Of a stretch of 44,358 nucleotides of DNA, positions 1-7,246 are shown one piece after another (position 1 is the stretch's first letter; every line of letters starts with the position of its first letter). The DNA lies in NCBI GenBank assembly GCA_900553035.1, contig USCC01000005.1, forward strand, positions 1 through 44,358, read 5' to 3'. The stretch is from an uncultured Rhodospirillaceae bacterium. Its GTDB lineage: Bacteria; Pseudomonadota; Alphaproteobacteria; CAAGCB01; CAG-977. The translations under genes and the position numbers were made by a program. Under the pieces are notes generated by a model. It was given only the letters and a program-made list of their open reading frames with translations. It ran no database searches and was not told the DNA's origin.

Positions 1-1
1 A

Positions 2-103
2 CAGGTGGTTGTCATTACGCTGATCTCAACGGTGATTGTCATGGGAGTTTCCGGAAGCATCACGCAGTTTGTGATCCGTAAAGGAAAGAAAAAGGAGGAG
101 TAA
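2..103 (+). CDS. lrgA: LrgA/CidA-family holin-like protein, C-terminal end only
   Basis: The frame is open from the left edge and ends in TAA at 101-103, four bases before the lrgB start. It encodes about 33 residues: a hydrophobic stretch (VVVITLISTVIVMGVSG) followed by a basic tail (RKGKKKEE). This is how LrgA/CidA proteins end, with a last membrane helix and a charged C-terminus. Position immediately before lrgB is the classic lrgAB arrangement and is the main support. The family is known for holin-like control of murein hydrolase activity or small-metabolite export at the inner membrane. The codon use is AT-richer than the rest of the window, and with lrgB it belongs to the foreign-looking segment at the left end. 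Confidence 0.7.
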   Translation, partial: QVVVITLISTVIVMGVSGSITQFVIRKGKKKEE

Positions 104-107
104 GAAC

Positions 108-845
108 ATGAAATCATTTTTGACAGATTCCGTTTTCTTAGGGGTTGTAGTCAGTCTGTTGACCTATGAGTTTGGTTTATGGTTTAAAAAGAAAGTAAAA
201 ATCGCAATATTTAATCCACTTTTAATTTCCGTAATTGCAGTTATGGTATTTCTGGTGGTGTTTCATATAGACTATGCAGATTATGAGGAAGGAGCAAAAT
301 ACATAAGTTATCTGTTGACACCGGCGACTGTCTGTCTGGCAGTTCCTCTGTATGAGCAGTTTGAGTTACTCAGGAAAAATCTGAAAGCTGTCATAGCAGG
401 AATTATTTCCGGGGTATTTACCAGCATGACATGTATTCTGGTTCTGGCTTTGCTTTTCCGTTTCGATCATCAGCAGTATGTTACATTACTTCCAAAATCT
501 ATCACAACAGCGATCGGAATGGGAGTTTCTGAGGAACTTGGTGGCTATGTGACAATTACTGTTGCGGTCATTATCATCACAGGAATTTTTGGATACATAA
601 CAGCGGATGCGGTATTAAAACTTTTTCATATTGAAGAACCTATCGCAAAAGGGATCGCAATTGGTTCTGCCTCCCATGCTGTAGGAACTGCAAAAGCGAT
701 GGAACTCGGCGAGATAGAGGGGGCAATGAGCAGCCTTTCCATTGCGGTTTCCGGTATTCTGACTGTTGTTGTCCTGCTTTGCGGTGAAATTATTCCGAAA
801 ACATGGGCGATGACCTCTTCAGAAAAACGACCCTTCGTCCAATAA
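108..845 (+). CDS. lrgB: LrgB/CidB-family membrane protein, 3' end replaced at a junction
   Basis: LrgB-family integral membrane protein, the partner of LrgA. There are several hydrophobic helices, a central TPATVCLAVPLYEQ motif, the signature KSITTAIGMGVSEELGG near residues 130-145 and the conserved SHAVGTAKAMELGE block near residue 200. All are typical of the family. The start has a clear GGAGG Shine-Dalgarno at 95-99, inside the end of lrgA. Homology runs to about residue 223 (SGILTVVVL, near base 777). The remaining residues (CGEIIPKTWAM and on) do not look like an LrgB end and are the antisense of the neighbouring lipoprotein gene, so the true 3' end is missing. The sequence looks Firmicutes-like, perhaps Lachnospiraceae, and is compositionally unlike everything to its right. 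Confidence 0.85.
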   Translation: MKSFLTDSVFLGVVVSLLTYEFGLWFKKKVKIAIFNPLLISVIAVMVFLVVFHIDYADYEEGAKYISYLLTPATVCLAVPLYEQFELLRKNLKAVIAGIISGVFTSMTCILVLALLFRFDHQQYVTLLPKSITTAIGMGVSEELGGYVTITVAVIIITGIFGYITADAVLKLFHIEEPIAKGIAIGSASHAVGTAKAMELGEIEGAMSSLSIAVSGILTVVVLLCGEIIPKTWAMTSSEKRPFVQ

Positions 846-1168
846 AAGGAACGGCAGGAAAACGAAGAAATGTACTGACACGGACGCGCCAGATAAGCAA
901 CGTTCGGCGAAGAATCCGCACGAGCCAGATTCAGGACAAGATCGTCTTTCGGGGTCGGATCATCTGAAGGCGTGCGGCGATCCCGCCAGGCAAAACCGTC
1001 CCCTTCGATATAAATACGCAACGGTGCGCCGGGACGCGTGATTTTCACCCACGAAGCCAGTTCAAAATTCCCGGCTTTCAGCGGCACATATTTAAAGCCT
1101 TCGATTTCGCGGACAGACGAGCATCCCGCGATAAGAAAAAAAAGAAAAAATAACCCCGTCCGAACCAT
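626..1168 (-). pseudogene. Alpha/beta-hydrolase-like lipoprotein, C-terminal part missing
   Basis: The start at 1168 is chosen because AGAGGAAAGCC stands just upstream and because it begins a lipoprotein signal peptide: MVRTG, a hydrophobic stretch, then the lipobox IAGC with Cys15. The mature part has YIEGDGFAW, a block DDPTPKDDLVLNLA, and YLARPCQY followed by YWTKGRFSEEVI. This order is typical of small outer-membrane-attached alpha/beta-hydrolase lipoproteins of alphaproteobacteria and proteobacteria generally. After SEEVI (about base 809) the frame stays open to 626, but it only reads the antisense of lrgB. The serine-nucleophile region and C-terminal half are therefore absent. The gene is probably intact in the real genome and cut here by the junction. 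Confidence 0.65.
778..810. other. Probable chimeric junction between two genomes
   Basis: To the left, lrgB loses family resemblance after about base 777. To the right, a minus-strand lipoprotein hydrolase loses resemblance beyond about base 809. Two unrelated genes on opposite strands are therefore truncated at the same spot. Base composition changes here too, from AT-rich with A/T-ending codons to GC-richer with many cgg/ccg runs. This fits an assembly chimera better than a biological insertion, since no mobile-element end, integrase or repeat is visible. A recent recombination cannot be excluded from sequence alone. Confidence 0.7.
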
Positions 1169-1298
1169 GGCTTTCCTCTTCTGTTGTTTTTTCAAAAAAA
1201 CATATTTCCGGCGGCTTGTCCATACTCTAAAAAAATCGGTTCTGGCTTTTCCGTCAAGAGTCGTTTATAAAAGACAGCGTTACAGGACGGAGGATGTC

Positions 1299-2012
1299 GT
1301 GAAAAAATATTTCGCAGAATTTACGGGTACGTTCGGCTTTGTCTTTATCGGATGCGGCGCGGCCGTCATTGCCGGGCCCTGGATCGGTTATCTCGGGATT
1401 GCCGTGGCTTTCGGCTTCGCTCTGTGCGCCATGATGTACGCCTTTACGCCGGTTTCGGGGGGACATTTCAACCCGGCCGTGACGCTGGCTCTGACGGTTT
1501 CCGGCCGCTTTTCGGGGCGTACAGCCTGGGGAACCGTCGGAAAATTCATCGGCTATATTGCCGCCCAGGTTGCCGGAGCATGCGCGGCAGCCTATGTTCT
1601 GTACGACATTTATGCCGGGAAAACGGGTTTCGTCAACCAGGGGACGTTCAACGCCAACATTATTGAAAGATATACGACACAGGCCGCCTTCTGGACCGAA
1701 TCCCTGCTGAGCTTCCTGTTCATCTGTGTTTTTCTGGGCTCAAAGGCGGAAAAGAACCGCCGGGGATTTGCCCCTGTCGCTGTCGGGCTGTTTCTGGTCG
1801 CGGCCTATCTGCTTTCGATTCCGGTGACACGGGGCGCTTTGAATCCGGCTCGCAGCACGTCACAGGCTCTTTTCGGCGGCGACGCGGCCATTGCGCAGCT
1901 CTGGCTGTTCTGGTGCGCTCCGATGCTGGCGGGGCTTCTGGGCGGCCTGTTCTATAATAAACGCTTTATGCACCTTCTTGAAAAAACGCCTTACGAGGAA
2001 ACGGCGGAATAA
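1299..2012 (+). CDS. aqpZ: Aquaporin (AqpZ-like water/small-solute channel)
   Basis: MIP-family channel of 237 residues and six membrane helices, inner membrane. The GTG start at 1299 is preferred over the far upstream open frame because GGACGGAGG lies 5 bases before it and the protein then begins MKKYFAEFTGTF, as AqpZ does. Two half-helix motifs are present: GGHFNPAVT (Asn58) and ALNPARS (Asn182, Arg185). Compared with the E. coli AqpZ sequence as I remember it, the aromatic/arginine filter is altered. Phe is kept (Phe38) and Arg is kept (Arg185), but the His position is Tyr170 and the Thr position is Gly179. Selectivity may therefore not be pure water. It stands alone, divergent from the truncated lipoprotein gene. 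Confidence 0.9.
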   Translation: MKKYFAEFTGTFGFVFIGCGAAVIAGPWIGYLGIAVAFGFALCAMMYAFTPVSGGHFNPAVTLALTVSGRFSGRTAWGTVGKFIGYIAAQVAGACAAAYVLYDIYAGKTGFVNQGTFNANIIERYTTQAAFWTESLLSFLFICVFLGSKAEKNRRGFAPVAVGLFLVAAYLLSIPVTRGALNPARSTSQALFGGDAAIAQLWLFWCAPMLAGLLGGLFYNKRFMHLLEKTPYEETAE

Positions 2013-2278
2013 AAACGCCCGCGCAACGGCCTTATATGCGGCTTGCGCCTCTTTTGCCCCTGTTTCCCAGCAGACGTCGGGAATCATCCGAAAATGTCAC
2101 ATGCGGAAAAGAGCGGGGAATTCATTTGAACCGTCCGGAAATACAGCTTCGGATTCCCTGCCCGGCAAAAAAAAAGATTTTGCCTTTAAGCGAAAAGGCC
2201 TTCGCCCAAAAGTATCCCAGCTGTTTTGAAAACGCTGTTCCCGGTGAACGGCAGAGGCTTCCGGCCGGGCGGAGAAAA
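2013..2278. other. Intergenic, nothing recognised
   Basis: A stretch of 266 bases between the aquaporin stop and the end of the TfoX-like gene. Frames on both strands are open by chance but have no recognisable protein, no ribosome binding site of note and no strong hairpin followed by a T run. Confidence 0.4.
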
Positions 2279-2611
2279 TCATTTATCCTTTTTCCGACGG
2301 CGCGGCTTTGGTTCCGGCAGAGCGTCCGCCGTTGCACACACCAGATTCGCCAGGAACGAATCATCCCAATCGTCGTCAATAATGAAAAACAGACCCGAGC
2401 CTTTATAAGCGGATCCTTCCGCCGGATTTCCGCCCAGCATCTTCCGCCCCTCATCCGTACGCTTCAGAAAAAAACAGTTGTCGCAGATCAGGCCGATCAC
2501 TTTGTTTCCGCGATAAAGAGCATATTCTCCGAACATCTTGCGGTAATGTATGTCTCCGGCGCCCCGGATCCGGCCGCATATGAATTCGACAAATTCAATG
2601 CCGGAAGCCAT
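2279..2611 (-). CDS. TfoX N-terminal domain protein
   Basis: A 110-residue protein matching the TfoX/Sxy N-terminal domain: RKMFGEYALYRGNKVIGLICDNCFF-type core (residues about 24-49), then a region ending GLFFIIDDDWDDSFLANLV and a basic tail PKPRRRKKDK. AGGAGAG sits 5-6 bases before ATG 2611. Only the N-terminal domain is present and the C-terminal helix-hairpin-helix half of Sxy is missing. A role in competence cannot be assumed. Stand-alone TfoX-N proteins are common, mostly of unknown function, and the Lys/Arg tail hints at nucleic-acid contact. It lies downstream of gapR but is separated from it by a terminator hairpin. Confidence 0.8.
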   Translation of the reverse strand: MASGIEFVEFICGRIRGAGDIHYRKMFGEYALYRGNKVIGLICDNCFFLKRTDEGRKMLGGNPAEGSAYKGSGLFFIIDDDWDDSFLANLVCATADALPEPKPRRRKKDK

Positions 2612-2626
2612 TTTTCTCTCCTTTTA

Positions 2627-2662
2627 TAAAAAACGCCGGATGATTTCCTCCGGCGTTTTTTT
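2627..2662 (-). terminator. Intrinsic terminator after gapR (bidirectional)
   Basis: Inverted repeat AAACGCCGGA / TCCGGCGTTT with an 8-base loop, flanked by A/T runs on both sides, so it can work in either direction. It ends trcR-gapR and lies just upstream of the TfoX-like gene's ribosome binding site. Confidence 0.85.
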
Positions 2663-2663
2663 A

Positions 2664-2918
2664 TTAATCCAGGCCCAGCGCCCTTTTATAGGTATCCAGG
2701 ATAAATTCTTCTTCCTGCCGGTCGGTTTCATCCATTCTGCGCAGTTTCAGGATTTTTTTCATCGCCTTGATATCAAAATTCGCCGACTTGGCTTCCTCAA
2801 AAATTTCCTTGATGTCGTTTGCCAAGGCTTTCCTTTCCTCTTCAACGCGTTCGACACGTTCAATATAGGACAGCAAACGTTCGGCATCCACGCCGCCGGC
2901 GGTTACATCATCAGCCAT
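2664..2918 (-). CDS. gapR: GapR-family (DUF2312) DNA-binding protein
   Basis: An 84-residue protein that closely follows the DUF2312/GapR family. An N-terminal coiled coil (LLSYIERVERVEEERKALA, residues about 15-33) is followed by DIKEIFEEAKSANFDIKAM and KKILKLRRMDETDRQEEE, ending LDTYKRALGLD. In Caulobacter GapR is a small nucleoid protein that clamps overtwisted, AT-rich DNA ahead of forks and RNA polymerase. The usual length is about 80-90 residues, so this copy is complete. It is the second gene of a two-gene unit with trcR (18-base gap), which puts two conserved alphaproteobacterial chromosome/cell-cycle proteins under one promoter. Confidence 0.9.
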   Translation of the reverse strand: MADDVTAGGVDAERLLSYIERVERVEEERKALANDIKEIFEEAKSANFDIKAMKKILKLRRMDETDRQEEEFILDTYKRALGLD

Positions 2919-2936
2919 TTCAACACTCCTTCGTAA

Positions 2937-3503
2937 TTATTCGGCATCTTCAACATCAAGAGGAACAGCGGTTTCGCGGCGGACAGTCGCCTGAGCGACA
3001 GCCACGGCCTTTTCCAGATCCGCTTCTGTACACAGCCCCAGCATAACCGGGTTGCGCGCCTTGATGTTCGCCATGTTCCAGTGCGTTTTGTTGCGCACCG
3101 CGTCAATCGAATTTTTCGTCGTACCGATCAGCTTGCGAATCTGCAGATCCGTCAGGTCGGGATGATGCTTCAAAAGCCAGGCAATCGCGTCGGGACGATC
3201 CTGACGTTTTGAAACCGGCGTATAACGCGCCCCCTTGGACCGCGGCATCAAAACGGGAAGATCGCTGACCGAACGCTTCAGAACCGCTTTCGGATCGGCT
3301 TCACAGCGGGCAATTTCCTCTTTGGTCAGCTGGCCGTTCGCAATCGGGTTCAACCCCATCATCGAGGCGCCGACCTCTCCGTCGGCAATCGCCTGAATTT
3401 CCAGAGAATGCATTCCGCAGAACGCGGCGATCTGTTCAAACGTCAAAGCAGTATTTTCAACCAGCCATACGGCGGTTGCTTTTGGCATAAGTGGTAAAGA
3501 CAT
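2937..3503 (-). CDS. trcR: Cell-cycle transcriptional regulator TrcR (DUF1013)
   Basis: A 188-residue protein of the DUF1013 family, annotated in alphaproteobacteria as the cell-cycle regulator TrcR. Recognisable blocks are LPLMPKATAVWLVENTALTFEQIAAFC cut into motif pieces MPKATAVWLVENT and FEQIAAFCGMH, then GLNPIANGQLTKEEI, and the second helix-turn-helix-like region DLTDLQIRKLIGTTKNSI followed by HWNMANIKARNPV. The start at 3503 is preferred to 3521 because GAGGAAG stands just upstream of it and the protein then begins MSLPLMPK, as in relatives. It is a cytoplasmic DNA-binding protein that associates with RNA polymerase in studied alphaproteobacteria. A good promoter precedes it and gapR follows. 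Confidence 0.9.
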   Translation of the reverse strand: MSLPLMPKATAVWLVENTALTFEQIAAFCGMHSLEIQAIADGEVGASMMGLNPIANGQLTKEEIARCEADPKAVLKRSVSDLPVLMPRSKGARYTPVSKRQDRPDAIAWLLKHHPDLTDLQIRKLIGTTKNSIDAVRNKTHWNMANIKARNPVMLGLCTEADLEKAVAVAQATVRRETAVPLDVEDAE

Positions 3504-3537
3504 TGACTTCCTCTTCCTCATAAAATCTGTTGCCCAG

Positions 3538-3567
3538 AGAATAGCGTAAAACCATCCTTCAGGTCAA
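3538..3567 (-). promoter_or_regulatory. Sigma-70-like promoter of trcR-gapR
   Basis: On the minus strand TTGACC (3562-3567) and TATTCT (3538-3543) are 18 bases apart. The expected start point is near 3531, about 28 bases before the trcR ATG. The fit to the housekeeping consensus is strong. Confidence 0.65.
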
Positions 3568-3593
3568 AGCGATAATGCATGATTTAAAATAAA

Positions 3594-3959
3594 TCAGATT
3601 TCCGACACGGGCGTCCAGCTTTCGCCGGGTTTTCCGACAATCATCCCGTTGAAAACGCGACCGTTTCCGGCTAAAAGTCCCAGCGACCGGAAAAACGGAA
3701 GCCACATCCGGGCATACGCCCTGTTTTCTGCGGACAGCTCCGAAAACCCTTCTCCCTGATACAGATAAACGTCGCCGTCCAGAGCAAATCCCCGCGGTTC
3801 AGAGGCGATGACGTCCCGCACCCGACCCGGCTCAAGCCCTGTTCGCCCCAGCAACTCGGCATGAGAGCCTTCAAAACCGTCCGCCCCCATCAGAATCCCG
3901 GTCTCTCGGAACAGAACAAAGGCCTTGCGCCGTTTGTGAAATTCCCGTTCCGCCGACAT
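3594..3959 (-). CDS. Hypothetical protein, 121 aa
   Basis: No family recognised. The start at 3959 (MSAEREFHKRRK) is chosen because GGGGAAAG lies a few bases upstream and because the next possible start at 3995 would overlap the bactofilin gene. The N-terminus is basic (FHKRRKAF), the middle is acidic to neutral (GFEGSHAELLGRTGLE), and a short hydrophobic, aromatic block YARMWLPFFRSLGLL sits near residues 80-95. No signal peptide or clear membrane helix is seen. It follows bactofilin by 22 bases on the same strand, so it is probably the third gene of the M23-bactofilin unit. Codon use matches its neighbours, which supports a real gene. Confidence 0.6.
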   Translation of the reverse strand: MSAEREFHKRRKAFVLFRETGILMGADGFEGSHAELLGRTGLEPGRVRDVIASEPRGFALDGDVYLYQGEGFSELSAENRAYARMWLPFFRSLGLLAGNGRVFNGMIVGKPGESWTPVSEI

Positions 3960-3981
3960 GCAGGACTTTCCCCGAATCGCC

Positions 3982-4413
3982 CTACTCGTCCGCACGGCCG
4001 TCGGTCAGCATCAGGTCCGCCGGCGCCTGTTCCGCCGGAATGGGATCATCCATGTGGCGACAATGGCCTTCCAGATAAGCTCCCGGTTCAATTTCAAGGC
4101 GTTCATGCGTAATATCGCCGGACACCTTCGCCGAACTGGCCAGAAAGACAGAGCGGGCGCACAGATGGCCGTTGATGCTGCCGTGAACTTTGGCGACATC
4201 GGCCTGAATCGAACCGATGATCTGCGCATTTACGCCGACCAGCAGAACGCGGCATCGGATATCTCCTTCAACGCGGCCGTCAATATGGACTTCGCCTTCA
4301 CTGATGATATCGCCCGTAATTGCCAGATCCGCGCTGATGATGGAAGGACCGGACGGACGCTTGTCGTTGTTGAACGCTTTTGAATCAATATTTTTGTTAA
4401 CCTTTGAAAACAT
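3982..4413 (-). CDS. Bactofilin (polymer-forming cytoskeletal protein)
   Basis: A 143-residue bactofilin. After a short polar N-terminal tail the core begins SIISADLAITGDIISEGEVHIDGRVEGDI (cited as SADLAITGDI and GEVHIDGRVEGDI, residues about 26-52), followed by further short beta repeats (VLLVGVNAQIIGSI, ADVAKVHGSINGHL, ERLEIEPGAYLEGHC). This is the right-handed beta-helix that assembles into nucleotide-free filaments at the inner membrane face. Length is typical. Its start overlaps the last 17 bases of the upstream M23 peptidase, implying translational coupling. The pairing is well known in alphaproteobacteria, where bactofilins localise cell-wall enzymes for stalks or curvature. Confidence 0.92.
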   Translation of the reverse strand: MFSKVNKNIDSKAFNNDKRPSGPSIISADLAITGDIISEGEVHIDGRVEGDIRCRVLLVGVNAQIIGSIQADVAKVHGSINGHLCARSVFLASSAKVSGDITHERLEIEPGAYLEGHCRHMDDPIPAEQAPADLMLTDGRADE

Positions 4414-5782
4414 TTTTACCCGCCTTGATAAATTTCATCGGATCCACCGCGTACCCTCGGACGCGAATTTCGTAATGCAAATGAGACCCCGTACTGCGTC
4501 CGGTACTGCCGACACTGCCGATCCTGTCCCCGGAACGAACCGTATCGCCTTTGGTAACGAACACCTTGTCCATATGGGCATAGCGTGTCCGGAATCCCAT
4601 TCCATGATCGATTTCGACCATGTTGCCGTACCATCCCCACCGGCCGGCGCGGACGACTTTTCCCGGCGCCGTCGTATAAACGGGTTCGCCGGTAATGCCG
4701 CCCAAATCCACCGCTTCATGACGAGCCGGAGCCCCCTGGAAAGGATCTTCACGTGCGCCGAAGGGCGACGTCACACGGATACGATCCAAAGGCCGACCCA
4801 AAGGCATCGCATTTTGAAGCGTCGTCAGATCATACCAGTGATCCAGACGCTGATTCAAGCTGACCAAAGAGATATTTAAGTTCGGGTGCCGCATTTTTGC
4901 GATCGGCGCCGGGATGAAAGGGCCGCCGATTCCCGCCGTTTCCTTGTCCCGGCGGATGCGGTTCAGAAGCGTGTTCATCCCCAGCCCCGTGTCCGCCAAA
5001 GTCTGTTTGATACCGGAAAGCCCCTGTTCAATGACATCGATCTTTCCGTCAGCCAGGGACGCCATTTTCTGAAAAACCAGAATCTGCGTATCCTGCATTT
5101 CCGCAACCATATCCTCCAGCCCGCGCAACCGGTTTTTCAGCTCTTCCGCCTCGGAAACGGCCAGATCCCGCTGAAGCAGAGCCTTGCGGAACGAGACCTC
5201 CAGAGGTTCGGGGCGAACCTTGCGCGCCGCGCCGTTTTCGACCAGAGCGGCTAACCGCCCCTGCACGGACATGATTTCGTTTTTCAACCGTTCGCGTTCG
5301 CGCTCCAGACGGTGCTCCTCGCGTTCAGAAACGCCGTTTTCCGGTGCGGTGAAGGGTTCAACCTTGCGGACGGCCGCGGAAGAACCGTCTTCTCCGTCAT
5401 TTTCCTTCAGGCGTTCCTCGCGGACTTTGAGCATGGCAAAATGGTTACGATCCATTTCCGACGCGACGTCGCCGATATGATCCCGGTAGGCCGCGACCTC
5501 TTCCAAAAGAGCGGCATAAGCCTGGCGCACATGGGCGGACTGGCGATCCTTGACGGCAATGACATGTTCGTAACGCGCATAAAAACGGGAAGAAAACACC
5601 GTCCACGCACCAAGCGCAAGCAGAACGGCCAGGCACAGAACCTGAGCCCGCGTTGAAACAGTGTAATAGGAAACGCTGTCCTCACGGCGCACAATAATAT
5701 CTCGCGGCGGCAGAAGACGTTTGAGAAAGCCGGCCTTTTTTCGGGAATTCAGAGATGATTTGTTCGTAAAATCCGTTTCCAC
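4397..5782 (-). CDS. M23 family metallopeptidase (LytM endopeptidase), membrane-anchored
   Basis: A 461-residue protein with a cytoplasmic N-terminus, one membrane helix near residues 47-63 (VLCLAVLLALGAWTVF), a long coiled coil (about 70-270, rich in E/R/K/L) and a C-terminal LytM domain. All zinc/catalytic residues are present: His355 and Asp359 (HEAVD), His403 (YAHMD), His434 and His436 (SHLHYE). It should cleave peptidoglycan cross-links in the periplasm. The start is GTG at 5782, with a GGAG about 12 bases upstream, which is a rather long spacing. It overlaps the bactofilin start by 17 bases. Relatives in alphaproteobacteria are positioned by the partner bactofilin, which is the likely role here. 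Confidence 0.9.
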   Translation of the reverse strand: METDFTNKSSLNSRKKAGFLKRLLPPRDIIVRREDSVSYYTVSTRAQVLCLAVLLALGAWTVFSSRFYARYEHVIAVKDRQSAHVRQAYAALLEEVAAYRDHIGDVASEMDRNHFAMLKVREERLKENDGEDGSSAAVRKVEPFTAPENGVSEREEHRLERERERLKNEIMSVQGRLAALVENGAARKVRPEPLEVSFRKALLQRDLAVSEAEELKNRLRGLEDMVAEMQDTQILVFQKMASLADGKIDVIEQGLSGIKQTLADTGLGMNTLLNRIRRDKETAGIGGPFIPAPIAKMRHPNLNISLVSLNQRLDHWYDLTTLQNAMPLGRPLDRIRVTSPFGAREDPFQGAPARHEAVDLGGITGEPVYTTAPGKVVRAGRWGWYGNMVEIDHGMGFRTRYAHMDKVFVTKGDTVRSGDRIGSVGSTGRSTGSHLHYEIRVRGYAVDPMKFIKAGKNVFKG

Positions 5783-5908
5783 GGCAGATATTAACTCCGT
5801 TTCAAGAAAGCCCTGGCAATTTTTATATCACATACTATAAGATAGCGTGGTATTTTTTTGTGCTCAAGCGCACTTTTTTTTACAAAAAAGTCAGAAAGGG
5901 AGATACGG

Positions 5909-6400
5909 ATGTCACTCAAAACGAAAACGGCTTTCATCCTGGGGACGTGGTTCGGTTCCGGAAAGGCGCCTTTTGCATCGGGAACGTTCGGCTCTCTTGC
6001 GGCACTGCCTTTCGGGGCGCTGATCATGCGGTACGGCGGTCCCGCCTTCCTTCTGGCGGCGGCGGCGGCATTTTATTTCATCGGCGTATGGTGCGCAAAC
6101 GTCGTCATGGAACAAACCCGAACCGAAGACCCGGGCATGATTGTCATTGATGAAGTCGTCGGCATGTGGATTACTCTGCTCGTCACACCGCTGGATCCGT
6201 TCAGCTATATGTTCGCCTTCGCCTTTTTCCGTGTCTTCGATATTACAAAGCCCTTCCCCGTCGGATGGGCCGACACACGCCTGAAAAACGGAACGGGCGT
6301 CATGCTTGACGACGTTTTCGCGGGTATATACGGCCTGATCTGCATGCTTGTCCTGCTCCGGTTCATGCCCGAAGGCGGATGGACGGCTTTAGCCGGCTGA
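5909..6400 (+). CDS. pgpA: Phosphatidylglycerophosphatase A
   Basis: Removes the 3'-phosphate of phosphatidylglycerol phosphate, the last step of phosphatidylglycerol synthesis, in the inner membrane. The protein has 163 residues. The PgpA signatures are all present: GTWFGSGKAPFASGTFGSL at the N-terminus, DPGMIVIDEVVGMWIT near residues 70-85, FRVFDITKPFPVGW, and DDVFAGIYG near the C-terminus. The start at 5909 is chosen over 5858 because AAAGGGAG is 6-7 bases upstream and because family proteins begin here. The gene is convergent with lipA and overlaps its end by 12 bases. It is divergent from the M23 gene. Confidence 0.92.
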   Translation: MSLKTKTAFILGTWFGSGKAPFASGTFGSLAALPFGALIMRYGGPAFLLAAAAAFYFIGVWCANVVMEQTRTEDPGMIVIDEVVGMWITLLVTPLDPFSYMFAFAFFRVFDITKPFPVGWADTRLKNGTGVMLDDVFAGIYGLICMLVLLRFMPEGGWTALAG

Positions 6401-7246
6401 GACTTCGGCCGCGCGATAGGACGAACGGACGAACGGGCCGGAAACAACCGCCTTAAAACCCATTTTCAGCCCTTCTTCACGGTATCCGTCGAATTCTTCG
6501 GGAGGCACATAGCGCACGACGGGAAAATGTTCGGCCGAGGGACGAAGGTACTGCCCGACGGTCAGGAGATCTGTTCCCGCGGCACGCAGGTCAGCCATGA
6601 CCTGACGGACTTCGGCCTCCCTCTCCCCCAGCCCCAGCATCAGACCGGATTTGACCGGAATTTCCGGAAAAGCCTTTTTAAAAGCTTCCAAAAGTCCAAG
6701 AGAACAGCCGTAATCCGCAGCGGCTCGAACCGACGAATACAGGCGCGGCACGGTTTCGATATTATGCCCGAACACATCCGGACGAGCCGGCTGAAACACC
6801 TCCAAAGCCGACGGCTTGTTCCGGAAATCCGGCGTCAGGATTTCAACTTTCGTGCCCGGCGTGCGACGGCGTACCGCTTCAATGCACCGCCGGAAGTGGA
6901 GAGCGCCTCCATCCGGCAGGTCGTCGCGCGTCACCGAAGTGATCACAACGTGCTTCAACCCCAGACAGCTTACGGCTTCGGCCAGTTTTTCCGGTTCCCC
7001 GGGGGATACGGGGTCCGGGTTTCTGTTTTTGGAAACGTTGCAGAAACGGCAATTGCGCGTACAGATGCTCCCCAGAATCAGGAACGAGGCCGTTTTCGCG
7101 TTCCAGCACTCACTCCGGTTCGGACACGCCCCTTCACGGCAGATTGTATGCAGACCGCCCGACGCCAGAACAGCCCGCGTCCGCGCATACTCGGGTCCGA
7201 AAGGTACTTTTATTTTCAGCCATTCCGGCTTCAGCGGTTTATCCAT
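6389..7246 (-). CDS. lipA: Lipoyl synthase
   Basis: Radical-SAM enzyme that inserts two sulfurs into protein-bound octanoate to make lipoyl groups. The protein has 285 residues. The auxiliary cluster CX4CX5C is Cys36, Cys41, Cys47 (CREGACPNRSEC) and the SAM cluster CX3CX2C is Cys62, Cys66, Cys69 (CTRNCRFC). The C-terminal RSSY, whose serine ligates the auxiliary cluster, is also present (GPFVRSSYRA). It is translationally coupled to lpdA: the lpdA TGA and lipA ATG share one base. Lipoyl enzymes that could be the targets (pyruvate or 2-oxoglutarate dehydrogenase, glycine cleavage) are not in this window. Confidence 0.95.
   Translation of the reverse strand: MDKPLKPEWLKIKVPFGPEYARTRAVLASGGLHTICREGACPNRSECWNAKTASFLILGSICTRNCRFCNVSKNRNPDPVSPGEPEKLAEAVSCLGLKHVVITSVTRDDLPDGGALHFRRCIEAVRRRTPGTKVEILTPDFRNKPSALEVFQPARPDVFGHNIETVPRLYSSVRAAADYGCSLGLLEAFKKAFPEIPVKSGLMLGLGEREAEVRQVMADLRAAGTDLLTVGQYLRPSAEHFPVVRYVPPEEFDGYREEGLKMGFKAVVSGPFVRSSYRAAEVSAG

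Noticed and set aside
2279..2611. Competence regulator TfoX/Sxy
   Set aside because: Only the N-terminal domain is present, so the competence role is not supported.
2036..2629. Open frame of 197 codons on the plus strand opposite the TfoX-like gene
   Set aside because: Covers the TfoX-N gene in antisense; composition is typical of a shadow frame.
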